Assembly (NCBI RefSeq): GCF_000306765.2
Contig: NC_017941.2
Location: 186,001-250,000 of the forward strand
Reading direction: 5' to 3'
From: Haloferax mediterranei ATCC 33500
GTDB taxonomy: Archaea; Halobacteriota; Halobacteria; Halobacteriales; Haloferacaceae
DNA length: 64,000 nt
Below are positions 53,934 to 62,502 of the stretch, piece by piece (within the stretch, counting starts at the first letter, position 1; each line of letters starts with the position of its first letter). Position numbers and translations under genes: made by a program. The notes beneath the pieces are model-generated. The model searched no databases. It saw nothing but the letters and a program-made list of their open reading frames with translations, and was not told the origin of the DNA.

Positions 53934-55133
53934 GTGGTAGCAGTCGGGACACTTGCGACGTTCGTCGTCGCCGCACTTGCGAGTCTGTTCATGGCGTGGG
54001 CTATCGGCGCCGGTTCGTCGGGGTCGACGCCGTTCGCGCCAGCAGTCGGTGCCAACGCCATCTCGGTGATGCGCGCCGGGTTTATCGTCGGTCTCCTCGG
54101 GTTCGCCGGGGCATTCCTCCAAGGCGCAAACGTCACTAATGCCGTCGGGACCGAACTTATCGGCGGTGTCACGCTAACCGCGGCCGCTGCAGTTGTCGCT
54201 TTGCTCACCGCAGCGGTGCTCGTCGCGCTCGGCGTCTTTGCCGGCTATCCGATTGCCACTGCGTTCACTGTCACCGGTGCTGTCGTCGGCGTCGGTCTCG
54301 CTATGGGTGGTGTTCCCGCGTGGTCGAAATACCAGCAAATCCTCTCGCTTTGGGTACTCACGCCCTTTGTCGGCGGCGGTGCGTCGTACGCGACCGCCCG
54401 GACGCTCCGGGCCGAAGAGGTCTCCGAGCGCTGGACGGTCCCCGCTCTCGCGGGTATCGTTGGCCTTCTCGTCGCGAACATGGAGTTTGCGAGTCTCGGC
54501 GTGAATGGGTCGTCCGCGTCAGTCGCGCGCGTGGCCGCTCTCGAACTGACCGGCGTCGTCGGCATCGGCGAAACAGTGTGGTTCGTCGTTGCGTCGCTGT
54601 CCGTCGGTCTCGTCGCGGCCGCAATCGTCGGTCGCTGGATATCGACCAACCAGGCTCGGGGACAACGTCGGTTTCTCCTCGCTCTCGGCGGTCTCGTCGC
54701 GTTCTCCGCCGGCGGGAGTCAGGTCGGTCTCGCAATCGGTCCGCTGGTCCCGCTCCTCGATGCGGTGACTGTTCCGCTCCCCGCGCTTCTCGTCGGTGGC
54801 GGACTCGGGCTCCTTGCAGGGTCCTGGACCGGCGCGCCGCGCATGATAAAGGCGCTCGCGCAGGACTACTCCTCACTCGGACCGCGCCGCTCTATCGCGG
54901 CGATGATTCCCTCGTTCGCAATCGCGCAGACGGCCGTCGCACTCGGCGTTCCCGTCTCGTTCAACGAGATAATTGTCAGCGCCATCATCGGTTCCGGCTA
55001 CGCCGCTGGCGGTTCTGGCGTCTCAGGGCGGAAAATGCTCTACACCGTCCTCGCGTGGATTGGGTCCTTGCTCCTCGCGTTCGGCCTCGGCTACGGCATC
55101 TTTACGCTCGTCTCGATTGTATTCCCCGTGTGA
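53934..55133 (+). CDS. PiT family inorganic phosphate transporter
   Basis: A 399-residue protein with about ten membrane helices and two PiT signature repeats: PAVGANAISVMRAGFI near the N-terminus and SAIIGSGYAAGGSGVSG near the C-terminus, plus the GAFLQGANVTNAVGTE loop. It imports phosphate using a cation gradient. Start is GTG (MVAVGT). A short frame at 53893 with ATG ends after 15 codons and is not a better start. Confidence 0.9.
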   Translation: MVAVGTLATFVVAALASLFMAWAIGAGSSGSTPFAPAVGANAISVMRAGFIVGLLGFAGAFLQGANVTNAVGTELIGGVTLTAAAAVVALLTAAVLVALGVFAGYPIATAFTVTGAVVGVGLAMGGVPAWSKYQQILSLWVLTPFVGGGASYATARTLRAEEVSERWTVPALAGIVGLLVANMEFASLGVNGSSASVARVAALELTGVVGIGETVWFVVASLSVGLVAAAIVGRWISTNQARGQRRFLLALGGLVAFSAGGSQVGLAIGPLVPLLDAVTVPLPALLVGGGLGLLAGSWTGAPRMIKALAQDYSSLGPRRSIAAMIPSFAIAQTAVALGVPVSFNEIIVSAIIGSGYAAGGSGVSGRKMLYTVLAWIGSLLLAFGLGYGIFTLVSIVFPV

Positions 55134-55261
55134 GGGGGACTTCCGTGTGGTGTTCGTCGCTCTTTCGGACTGGCCGTTTTCGTATTGGTGTCGCTGGCGC
55201 TGGTGCTTCTCTCGTTTCCGCTCCTCGGATAGCATAGCCGAAAAGAACCCGTTCGACCCGA

Positions 55262-56659
55262 CTACGTGTCGGGTTCGACTTCCGCTTCTTCGTCGTCCAC
55301 ATCGCCGTCGTTTTCCGCGTCCTCGACGCCGACGTTAGTTTGGATGCGCGCTTTCATGATGCGCGTGTTGTCGACCTGTTCGATGCGGATGACGATGTTG
55401 TCGTAGGTGATCTCTTCGCCCTCTTCGACGAGGCGGCCGGCGCGGTTGAAGATGAAACCTGCGAGCGTCTCGAACTCTTCGCCTTCCGGAAGGTCGATAT
55501 CGAGTATCTCGTTGACTTCGTCGATGTTGACCTCACCACGGACGAGGACCGTGTTCTCGTCGACCTCCTCGAACGGCTCTTCCTCGTCGCCTTCGAGGAT
55601 GTCGCCGACGATTTCCTCGACCATGTCTTCGAGCGTGATAAGTCCCTCAGTGGTCCCGAACTCGTCGATGACGATGACCATCTGCATCCGGGTGTCCTGC
55701 ATCTCCGCCATGAGTTCGTCGACGTTCTTCGATTCGGGGACGTGGAGGGTCGGCGAGACGATATCGGCGATGGTCACGCCACGTTCACCATAATACTGCT
55801 CGCGGACGAGGTTTCGGATGTTGGCGATACCGATGATGTTGTCGAGATTACCGTCGTAGACGGGCACTCGCTCGTGGTCGGCCTGTACACAGGTCTCGAT
55901 GGCCTCGTCGATGGTCGCGTCCTTCGGGACGGCGGTCATATCGAGACGCGGCGTCATGACCTCCTTGGCAATCGTCGAGTTAAAGCGGAAGATGCGGTCG
56001 AGCATCTCGCGTTCTTCCTCTTCGATGACACCCTCGCGCTCGCCCGTCTCGATGAGATTCTGAATCTCGTCGCGGGTGACGTACGTCGTCTCGATGGCGG
56101 TCTGTCCGCCGGTAATCTTGTTGATGACTCGCGTCAGGTAGTCGAAGAAGACGACGAGCGGAAGTAACAGTAGCTCTGCGTACTTCAGCGGGCGCGCAAT
56201 GCGGAGGGACCAGGACTCGGTGTTCTCGACCGCGTAGGATTTCGGAGCACTCTCGCCGAACAACAGGACGATGGCCGTAATACCGAATGTTGCGATGGCA
56301 ACGGCCTCTCCCTGTTGGAACCCGACAAAGACGAGCAGCCCGGTCGAGATGGAGGACATCGCGATGTTGGCGATGTTGTTTCCGACCAGGATGGTCACGA
56401 GGAGGCGGTGAGGGTCGTCCTTGAGCGCTTTCACCCGATCTGCGCCGGGGACTCCGTCCTCGACCATCGAGTCGACGCGGTGTTTCGCCAGCGAGAACAT
56501 CGCAATCTCGGAGGAGGAAAAGAATGCCGAGAGTCCGATGAGTACGATAATCGCGGCCACCCCGAGTGCGGTGATTGTATTGTCGCCAACGGGGAGGTCC
56601 GAGACCTGTGCGGCCGCGAGTAACGTAGCTGGAAGTGGTAGTAGCGGCGGCAAGCCCAT
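55262..56659 (-). CDS. CNNM/CorC family protein (DUF21 plus CBS pair)
   Basis: A 465-residue protein: four membrane helices with the DUF21 core FFSSSEIAMFSLAKHRV, VGNNIANIAMSSISTGLLV and FGESAPKSYAVE; a CBS pair (about 235-345) with EVMTPRLDMTAVP and NVDELMAEMQDTRMQMVIV; and a CorC/HlyC C-terminal domain (DENTVLVRGEVNIDEVNE). Such proteins mediate or regulate divalent-metal efflux. The C-terminal tail is a run of Asp/Glu typical of haloarchaea. Confidence 0.92.
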   Translation of the reverse strand: MGLPPLLPLPATLLAAAQVSDLPVGDNTITALGVAAIIVLIGLSAFFSSSEIAMFSLAKHRVDSMVEDGVPGADRVKALKDDPHRLLVTILVGNNIANIAMSSISTGLLVFVGFQQGEAVAIATFGITAIVLLFGESAPKSYAVENTESWSLRIARPLKYAELLLLPLVVFFDYLTRVINKITGGQTAIETTYVTRDEIQNLIETGEREGVIEEEEREMLDRIFRFNSTIAKEVMTPRLDMTAVPKDATIDEAIETCVQADHERVPVYDGNLDNIIGIANIRNLVREQYYGERGVTIADIVSPTLHVPESKNVDELMAEMQDTRMQMVIVIDEFGTTEGLITLEDMVEEIVGDILEGDEEEPFEEVDENTVLVRGEVNIDEVNEILDIDLPEGEEFETLAGFIFNRAGRLVEEGEEITYDNIVIRIEQVDNTRIMKARIQTNVGVEDAENDGDVDDEEAEVEPDT

Positions 56660-56723
56660 GTAACTATACAGTCTTGCGCGGCACCGGAATTAAGAGTTGC
56701 CCTCGGATTATCGTCTATCGGTA

Positions 56724-56810
56724 TCGACGGTTGTTCACTCGCTTGGTTCGCAGTAGTTCACTCACGGATATCGGCAGTTGTTCACCCGTTCATATCGAGT
56801 TAGCTCGCTC
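56724..56810. repeat. Short degenerate direct repeats upstream of the glutaredoxin gene
   Basis: The motif GTTCAC recurs at 56733, 56756 and 56780 (23-24-bp spacing) within a partially conserved frame (TCGACGG-TTGTTCACTCG, TCGCAG-TAGTTCACTC, TCGGCAG-TTGTTCACCC), followed by a degenerate fourth. The interval 56660-56906 contains no gene. Confidence 0.5.
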
Positions 56811-56906
56811 CTTCTCCGGGCTAATCGAGAGGCTACACCATCCGCCATTGCGCCGGCGATACCCACGAGCGAAGGGCTTAGGCGACGCTCTTTCTAACGG
56901 GCGTCC

Positions 56907-57170
56907 ATGTCCGACGACCAACCGGCGATTACGCTGTATCGGTTGCAGGCGTGCCCGTTCTGCGAGCGCGTCGTTCGCGTTCTCGACGACAAAGGTCTCG
57001 ACTACCAGTCGCGGTTCGTCGAAGCCATGCACTCCGACCGCGACGTGGTCAAGCGCATCTCGGGGAAGCGAACCGTCCCGGCCATCGTCGACGAGAACAC
57101 CGGCGTTACGATGTCCGAGTCGGCGAATATCGTCGAATACCTCGAAAACACCTACGAGGAGGCCGCGTGA
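56907..57170 (+). CDS. Glutaredoxin / thioredoxin-fold protein (CPFC)
   Basis: An 87-residue thioredoxin-fold protein with active-site C16-P-F-C19 (YRLQACPFCERV), the cis-Pro loop RTVPAIVDE and a SESANIVEYLE helix, an arrangement also found at the start of glutathione S-transferases. It reduces disulfides or transfers electrons to a thiol protein. It overlaps the following redoxin gene by one base (TGATG), indicating coupling. Confidence 0.85.
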   Translation: MSDDQPAITLYRLQACPFCERVVRVLDDKGLDYQSRFVEAMHSDRDVVKRISGKRTVPAIVDENTGVTMSESANIVEYLENTYEEAA

Positions 57171-57676
57171 TGTTCGACTTCGATATCGTCGACCTCCCCG
57201 ACCACGACGCGCCCGCGGTCGGTGACACAGCACCTGATTTCACGCGTCCGCTCGTCAACGACGAGTACTGGGAGAACGCGTCCCTGTCGGACGTGACCGA
57301 CGACGGCCCGGTTCTTCTCGTCTTCCACACGATGGACGGCGCGTTCCCCTCGACGTACATCTGGAATAACCTTCGCGACCGCGACGTTCCTGAAGCGGTC
57401 CAAGCGGTCGGCGTCTCCATTTCGTCGCCCTACGAGCACAAGACGTTCCTCAAAGAGCGCGAGGTTGACGCCCGATTCTTCTCCGACCCGGCCGCCGGAA
57501 TTGCCACCGAGTACGGCATCGAAAACGACCTCGACGGGATGGCCGGTATCACCGAACACCGGCCTGCTCTCTTCCTCCTCGATGAGGAGCGAACAGTCCA
57601 GTACGCGTGGGTCGCAGACCAGTGGCCCGACTTCCCGGACTACGACGAGGTTGCCGACGCCGTTTCGGACCTGTAG
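57170..57676 (+). CDS. Cysteine-free redoxin-domain protein
   Basis: A 168-residue thioredoxin-fold protein of the AhpC/TSA family: VGDTAPDFTRPLVNDEYWENASLSDV, LLVFHTMDGAFPSTY, VDARFFSDPAAGIATEYGI and RPALFLLDEERTVQYAW. It contains no cysteine at all; the peroxidatic position is occupied by the PST stretch. It therefore cannot act as a thiol peroxidase by itself. The overlapping glutaredoxin gene upstream is probably its partner. The downstream 29-bp repeats begin in its stop codon. Confidence 0.82.
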   Translation: MFDFDIVDLPDHDAPAVGDTAPDFTRPLVNDEYWENASLSDVTDDGPVLLVFHTMDGAFPSTYIWNNLRDRDVPEAVQAVGVSISSPYEHKTFLKEREVDARFFSDPAAGIATEYGIENDLDGMAGITEHRPALFLLDEERTVQYAWVADQWPDFPDYDEVADAVSDL

Positions 57677-57741
57677 CCGCAACTCGCCGCCGTTTCGGCC
57701 AGTAGTCGCAACTCGCCGCCGTTTCGGCCAGTAGTCGCAAC
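57673..57741. repeat. 29-bp tandem repeat derived from the redoxin gene end
   Basis: GTAGCCGCAACTCGCCGCC-GTTTCGGCCA (57673-57701), then GTAGTCGCAACTCGCCGCC-GTTTCGGCCA (57702-57730) and GTAGTCGCAAC. The unit includes the TAG stop and resembles the last codons of the redoxin gene (GCCGTTTCGGACCTGTAG). Confidence 0.85.
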
Positions 57742-57835
57742 CGCTCTGTTCCGAACCCACAATCGGCTGGCCGCCGCTTCGACTTTGTAGCCCGGTTTCG
57801 TCACGCTTTTTCGCCGCTCTCGCCTTTACTCATAC

Positions 57836-58447
57836 ATGAGTGACGACGACGTGAAACAGGCTGCCGACGCCATTCGCCGTGGCGAGGCGGTCGTCTACCC
57901 GACCGAGACGGTTTACGGGATGGGGGCGGATGCGACGAACCCGGACGCCATCGAACGCGTCTTCGACATCAAGGGACGCGACCGGGACAAACCGCTCTCA
58001 GCTGGCTTTCCGGACGTTGACGCCGCGCTCGAATACGTCGTCGTCGACGACCGCGAGGTGGCCTTCATGCGTCGGTTCCTCCCCGGTCCGGTGACTGTCG
58101 TCGTCGAGCGCCGCGACAGTCTCCCAGACGTGCTCGTCTCCGGCCGCGACCGCGTCGGCGTTCGCGTGCCCGACCACGACCTCGCACTCGACTTCTTCGA
58201 GCAGGCCGGAACACCCGTAACCGCCACCAGCGCGAACCGCTCCGGAACGGGCAGCATCACCAACCCGTCGCAACTTTCCGACGAAATCCGCGAGGCCGTC
58301 GCGTTCGTCCTCGACGGCGGAACCACACCCGGCACCGAGAGCACCGTCGTCGACCCCGGCCGTGGAATCATTCACCGTCGCGGGGCGATGGCGGATGAGA
58401 TCGAGGCGTGGCTCGAAACGCACGCTGATTCGGAACCCGAAGCGTAA
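57836..58447 (+). CDS. Threonylcarbamoyl-AMP synthase (Sua5/YrdC)
   Basis: A 203-residue YrdC-domain enzyme: YPTETVYGMGADATN, FDIKGRDRDKPLS (key Lys-Arg-Lys region), LPGPVTVV and GTPVTATSANRSG, then a shortened or absent Sua5 C-terminal domain. It makes threonylcarbamoyl-AMP from threonine, bicarbonate and ATP for t6A in tRNA. Stop abuts the stop of the convergent Cas4-like gene. Confidence 0.93.
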   Translation: MSDDDVKQAADAIRRGEAVVYPTETVYGMGADATNPDAIERVFDIKGRDRDKPLSAGFPDVDAALEYVVVDDREVAFMRRFLPGPVTVVVERRDSLPDVLVSGRDRVGVRVPDHDLALDFFEQAGTPVTATSANRSGTGSITNPSQLSDEIREAVAFVLDGGTTPGTESTVVDPGRGIIHRRGAMADEIEAWLETHADSEPEA

Positions 58448-59110
58448 CTACCAGCCCAGACGCGACCGTAACGACCGCGTTTTCACTCCACACTGCTCTC
58501 GATAGGCGCATTCGTCGCACTTCGATGAATCCCGCAATCGCGGCGGGACGAAATCGAGTTCGCGAGCGATTTGGAGCGCCCGTCGATACGCGGCCTTGTT
58601 CCCCGTCGTGAGTCGGACGGTTCTAACGACGCCGACGGTCGGATACTCGACCAACGCCCGCGACACCGACGTTTCGCGCTCCCACGAGAGCGCCTTCGCA
58701 AGCGCGACGGCTCTGACCCGCTGCGGTTCCCACACCCCGCGTTCCGGTGGCTCACCGGACGAAATGAGAGATGGTACGACCGGGTCGCCGCCGAGTTTGT
58801 GCGCGACGCCTCGGCAGTCTTTCCCCGTGAGGAGTACGTCTCGGTCGATGGGTGACGAAAGCGCATCCCAGTCGTCCCGTTCGCGGAGCCGACGTAGATT
58901 CTCGCGGTACTCGTCTGGCGGCACAGCGAGCGGATAGTGCGCGAGTTCGTCGTCGTTGGCGGCGAGGTGCTTCGGGTACTCGAATGCGAGAGCGCGGATT
59001 TCGTTGACTCGCGGCGGCGGTCCTCGGTCTTCGTCGCGGCGGGCGTAATAGAGTTGCCGCGGACAGTAGGCGGCACGGGCGAGGTCCGAGGCGGCGACGA
59101 GCGACGACAT
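58448..59110 (-). CDS. Cas4-like (PD-(D/E)XK) iron-sulfur protein, probably nuclease-inactive
   Basis: A 220-residue protein with Cas4-like end cysteines: AAYCPRQLYYARR near the N-terminus (C16) and KCDECAYREQCG near the C-terminus, which could hold a 4Fe-4S cluster. The nuclease core, expected as a GxxD then ExK, reads CRGVAHKLGGDPVV and SLISSGEPP with later VEYPTVGVVRTVRL, and I cannot find the acidic pair. No CRISPR array or other cas gene is nearby. ATG 59110 is used. It may be a structural relative of Cas4 with another function. Confidence 0.72.
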   Translation of the reverse strand: MSSLVAASDLARAAYCPRQLYYARRDEDRGPPPRVNEIRALAFEYPKHLAANDDELAHYPLAVPPDEYRENLRRLRERDDWDALSSPIDRDVLLTGKDCRGVAHKLGGDPVVPSLISSGEPPERGVWEPQRVRAVALAKALSWERETSVSRALVEYPTVGVVRTVRLTTGNKAAYRRALQIARELDFVPPRLRDSSKCDECAYREQCGVKTRSLRSRLGW

Positions 59111-59262
59111 GGAGGTGCTGGCTCCGTCTTCGGATAAATAGTTCAGTCGCCTCGGTGTATCGGCGTGCAACCTCGTCGCACTCGCTCGCAACCGTTCAGC
59201 CGTGGGTGATGCGTTTGGCCGCGGGAGGCAATTAATACGTCCGTGAGTCCAAGGTTACTGTC

Positions 59263-60876
59263 ATGAATTCGACGCCCGAATTCCCCTCGCTTCGGGTGAC
59301 GCGGCCCGAACTCGCGGTGTTCGTCTCCGGCATCACCAGCATGGGACTGGAGATTCTCGCCGGACGGATGGTCGCTCCCGAGTTCGGGAGCAGCATCTAC
59401 ACGTGGGGGAGCATCATCGGCGTCTTCCTCGCCGCGTTGAGTCTGGGCTACTACCGCGGCGGGAAGCAGGCCACACAGGCGTCGAACGAAACACTCGTGC
59501 GCGTGTTCGTCGCGACGGCGGCCTACATCGCTGGCGTCATTTTCCTCGGCGACCTGTTCTTACAGTCGACGGCCAGTCTTCCGCTTCCCAGTCGATTCGC
59601 GTCGTTGCCGGCGGTCACGCTCCTCTTCGGCCCACCGACCTACCTTCTCGGGTACGTCAGTCCCTACGCCGCGGAACTCTCCGGTCAGTCGGAGGTCGGT
59701 GCCGCGTCGGGGCACGTCTACGCCGTCGGTACCGTCGGGAGCATTCTCGGTGCGTTCGCCACGACCTATCTGCTCATCCCGTCGCTGAGCGTCACCGACA
59801 TCGGACTGGTGTTTGGCCTCCTGTCGGTTGGCACGGCGCTCGCGCTTGCTCGGCCTAACATCGGACAGGAAGCGGCCGTCTGGAGCGTCGGCATCGTCGT
59901 CATTCTGCTCGTCGCCGCGACGACCGGCGGTATCGGACTCGACTCCCGCGGCACCACCGTCTACCACACACAGACCGCCTATCAGGAGCTTCGCGTCTCG
60001 GACGCCGACGGCGTTCGAACGCTCTACCTCGACGGCCAACCTCACAGCGCGATGGACCTCTCGGACCCGACCAGACACGTCTTCGACTACACGTCGTATT
60101 TCCACGCCCCGTTTCTCTTCTCCGACGACATCGACCGAGTGTTGTTCGTCGGCGGCGGCGGCTTTACCGGTCCCCGCGTATTTCTGGAGACCTACCCGAA
60201 CGTGACCGTCGACGTGGTGGAACTCGACCCCGAGGTGGTGGCTGTCTCGAAGGAGTACTTCGGCGTCGAGGAGTCCGACCGCCTGAACATCTACACGATG
60301 GACGGCCGGCAGTACCTCCGCGAGACGAACGAGACGTACGACCTCATCATCCTCGACGCCTACCGGAAGGACAAGGTCCCGTTCGAGTTGACGACGGTCG
60401 AGTTCATGCAACTCACGTCCGACCGCCTCGACGACAATGGCATCCTCTTTGCAAACGTCATTTCTGCGCCCAGCGGTCCCGCCTCGAAGTTCTACCGCGC
60501 GGAGTACAAGACGATGCGCGAGGTGTACCCGCAGGTCTACAGTTTCCCCACCGCGGGGAGCGTCGTCGTCCAGAACATCGAGGTCGTAGCGACGAAAAAC
60601 GACACGCTCGTCACCCGAGCGGAGTTGCAGGCGCGGAATCAACGACGCGACATCGGTATCGACCTCGCGGCCGAACTCACGTCGTACCGAAATTCGACAC
60701 CGACCGACGACGTACCGGTTCTCCGCGACGACCGCGCACCGGTCGACAGCCTCTTGGACCCGATGGTCGGCCAGCGCTACGTCATCCAGCGGACGAACGA
60801 GACGAATCGAACGGAAACCGACCGAAGCGCAACTGCGCGCAACGCGGCCGCACAGAACGCCGCCGCACCCCGATAG
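59263..60876 (+). CDS. Membrane-embedded spermidine-synthase-like protein
   Basis: A 537-residue fusion. Residues 1-230 have about six or seven membrane helices (VFVSGITSMGLEILAGRMVAPEFG; GYVSPYAAELSG; YAVGTVGSILGAFATTYLL). Residues 240-480 form a Rossmann-like SAM/polyamine-synthase domain: VLFVGGGGFTGPRVF, VDVVELDPEVV, IYTMDGRQYL, DLIILDAYRKDKVPFELTT. The C-terminus is a Thr/Arg/Ala-rich tail. Such fusions are frequent in archaea; the product need not be spermidine. Confidence 0.85.
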   Translation: MNSTPEFPSLRVTRPELAVFVSGITSMGLEILAGRMVAPEFGSSIYTWGSIIGVFLAALSLGYYRGGKQATQASNETLVRVFVATAAYIAGVIFLGDLFLQSTASLPLPSRFASLPAVTLLFGPPTYLLGYVSPYAAELSGQSEVGAASGHVYAVGTVGSILGAFATTYLLIPSLSVTDIGLVFGLLSVGTALALARPNIGQEAAVWSVGIVVILLVAATTGGIGLDSRGTTVYHTQTAYQELRVSDADGVRTLYLDGQPHSAMDLSDPTRHVFDYTSYFHAPFLFSDDIDRVLFVGGGGFTGPRVFLETYPNVTVDVVELDPEVVAVSKEYFGVEESDRLNIYTMDGRQYLRETNETYDLIILDAYRKDKVPFELTTVEFMQLTSDRLDDNGILFANVISAPSGPASKFYRAEYKTMREVYPQVYSFPTAGSVVVQNIEVVATKNDTLVTRAELQARNQRRDIGIDLAAELTSYRNSTPTDDVPVLRDDRAPVDSLLDPMVGQRYVIQRTNETNRTETDRSATARNAAAQNAAAPR

Positions 60877-60906
60877 GTCCGGATTCCGTCAGAATTCCCG
60901 GTGCAG

Positions 60907-60930
60907 ACTCACGTCTCCCCTGACGTGAGT
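60907..60930. promoter_or_regulatory. Hairpin overlapping the stop of the 53-residue membrane protein
   Basis: ACTCACGTC and GACGTGAGT are perfect 9-bp inverted repeats with a 6-base loop (TCCCCT). It covers the stop codon of the minus-strand small membrane protein and lies 30 bp past the fusion gene on the plus strand, so it could terminate both. Confidence 0.45.
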
Positions 60931-61070
60931 ATCGTCGGGATGATGACGCCAACCCCGATGAGAAGCGCCCAGCGAATCCACAACTCTGCGGTGTAGTACC
61001 CCGAAACCAACCAGAGCGCGGCACCGAGGAGGACGAACAACACGGTAATCACAAAATCGCGGTGGACCAT
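60909..61070 (-). CDS. 53-residue membrane protein
   Basis: A short minus-strand frame: MVHRDFVITVLFVLLGAAL, a WLVSGYYTAELWIRW loop, a second hydrophobic segment (ALLIGVGVIIPTIL) and a TSGET end. Two membrane spans with haloarchaeal codon use. Its stop lies in a perfect hairpin. No family recognised. Confidence 0.6.
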   Translation of the reverse strand: MVHRDFVITVLFVLLGAALWLVSGYYTAELWIRWALLIGVGVIIPTILTSGET

Positions 61071-61198
61071 GGTCTGAGACCTATCACCGACACACCATAT
61101 GCCTGTTCCCGGAACTCGTCTTTCCGTTCCAGTACCGCCACGACGAATGTGTCAGAGCAAGAAGGCATTTACCGCGAGCGTGTGTCGGTCCGACCGAA

Positions 61199-61384
61199 AT
61201 GCAACTCCAACCTCTCGATGTCCTCGGTGGGGTCATGTTTTTCGCCGGACTGCTGGTTATTACGGGTTTGTTTGTTCCCGCGGTCGTCGCAAGCGAACGT
61301 CTCGGAACCGGTGCCTCGCTCATGGTGCTCGGGACCGCCGCTGTGGCGGGACCACGCACGTTCAAGACCGCCCTCGACAACTAA
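61199..61384 (+). CDS. 61-residue membrane protein
   Basis: Two hydrophobic segments (VMFFAGLLVITGLFVPAVV and ASLMVLGTAAVAG) with basic residues after them (PRTFKTALDN). It starts MQLQPLDVLGG. The small size and lack of family make function unknown. Divergent from the 53-residue protein gene. Confidence 0.65.
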   Translation: MQLQPLDVLGGVMFFAGLLVITGLFVPAVVASERLGTGASLMVLGTAAVAGPRTFKTALDN

Positions 61385-61493
61385 TTCGCTGACGTACCAC
61401 AACGTCCGTGTTTTCTATTGAACGGTAGTCAGTAGTCACATTCGACAGCAAGCGACCCGTAGCTATAATTCGATATCTACGTTATCTAACAAT

Positions 61494-61598
61494 ATGAGTT
61501 CTCAATCGGACACTGCAACAGCGGATGCGGATACCGAGAACCAAAAGAACGAACTGCTTGACCGGGTGCTAAACTTCCTCACGACGTATCTCCCGTGA
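61494..61598 (+). CDS. 34-residue candidate microprotein
   Basis: ATG 61494 opens a 34-codon frame: MSSQSDTATADADTENQKNE then LLDRVLNFLTTYLP. A polar acidic start is followed by an amphipathic helix. A TATA-like stretch (ATAATTCGATATC) lies 20-30 bp upstream. Too short for family assignment; could be a leaderless small protein. Confidence 0.4.
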   Translation: MSSQSDTATADADTENQKNELLDRVLNFLTTYLP

Positions 61599-61711
61599 GT
61601 GCTTTCGGGAGTGCAGTCAACGAGGAGTGAGGTCTCAACCTTCGAAGTTCGCGGATTTGAGTGAGTACGCTTCACCGGCTGTTCTACCAGTACAGTTCAT
61701 CCCGTTGACTT

Positions 61712-61719
61712 TTTATATA
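61712..61719 (+). promoter_or_regulatory. TATA box of the SHOCT protein gene
   Basis: TTTATATA sits about 29 bp before the ATG at 61741, the classic spacing for a leaderless haloarchaeal gene. Confidence 0.65.
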
Positions 61720-61740
61720 CTGGGTGACACGAATTAGCCG

Positions 61741-62154
61741 ATGTATAACTTGGTCCACCGCTACGCGCCGGAGAGTCCCGCTGGGCGGACTGCCGTCGCA
61801 GTCGTTTCCTCCCTGATTGGTGTTCCAGTACTCATACTTGCAAGAATAGGTTATGGTAGCAACCTTAGTACTCTCACCTTTCTCTTAGCCGGCCTCGCTC
61901 TCCTCGCTGTCGCTTGGTGCTTGACGCTCGGCGTCGTCCGGCAAGCGAATGCGGCACCCGATGCGACGCCATTCACCGAACCCCAAACTGATGAGGTGTC
62001 CGAATCATCGACCGAGACCCCGGTCGAAACGCTTCGACGACGATACGCGGAAGGTGAACTCAGCGACGACGCGTTCCAACGACGACTCGATAACCTCCTC
62101 GAAACCGAATCGTTGGGCCGGGACGAGACTGAGCCTGAACGCGTATTCGAGTGA
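61741..62154 (+). CDS. SHOCT domain membrane protein
   Basis: A 137-residue protein with two membrane helices (about 18-35 and 42-62), an acidic linker, and a C-terminal SHOCT motif (PVETLRRRYAEGELSDDAFQRRLDNLL). SHOCT modules are short helical oligomerisation segments. Function unknown. It has its own strong TATA box. Confidence 0.82.
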   Translation: MYNLVHRYAPESPAGRTAVAVVSSLIGVPVLILARIGYGSNLSTLTFLLAGLALLAVAWCLTLGVVRQANAAPDATPFTEPQTDEVSESSTETPVETLRRRYAEGELSDDAFQRRLDNLLETESLGRDETEPERVFE

Positions 62155-62199
62155 GCGTACACCTCGACAGTCCGCTTCAACCCAACTAGGGTTCGTCTG

Positions 62200-62375
62200 T
62201 AACTGGGTGAAACGGGTTCCCAAAGAAGAAACTGGAGTCGTGGTTGCGAACCTGAAACACCCAACGCTCGGGATTCATGCGTTGACGAGACTCTTGGTCT
62301 CGTTCGCCCACCAGAACGCTCCGCGTTCTAGGGACGTCTTCAGGGCAGGAGGATATCAATTTGATTCCTTGGACT
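62200..62375 (+). mobile_element. Possible TnpB/IS1341-type right end (omega-RNA-like) remnant
   Basis: The stretch CGGGATTCATGCGTTGACGAG ... GCGTTCTAGGGACGTC then TTCAGGGCAGGAGGATATCA resembles, from memory, the end of haloarchaeal TnpB elements, where the omega-RNA scaffold leads to a guide. No complete TnpB reading frame is upstream. A short open frame through here (ending 62410) shows a RACY-like tail but no zinc motif. The 62155-62502 interval holds no other gene. Confidence 0.35.
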
Positions 62376-62502
62376 GTGCCTGCTATCGCTTGCATTGTTT
62401 GGGCTGGTGAGGCTGGCTTCGTCAGCGAAACCAGCAGTGTAATTTCGAGACGGCCTGTAGACTGTTCAGTAACCGAAGCGTCCGACTAGCACCGGTAGAC
62501 GA

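Noticed and set aside
61949..62410. A 153-codon frame over the end of the SHOCT gene and the gap
   Set aside because: It overlaps the SHOCT gene in another frame and shows no domain; it is treated as a possible IS end rather than a gene.
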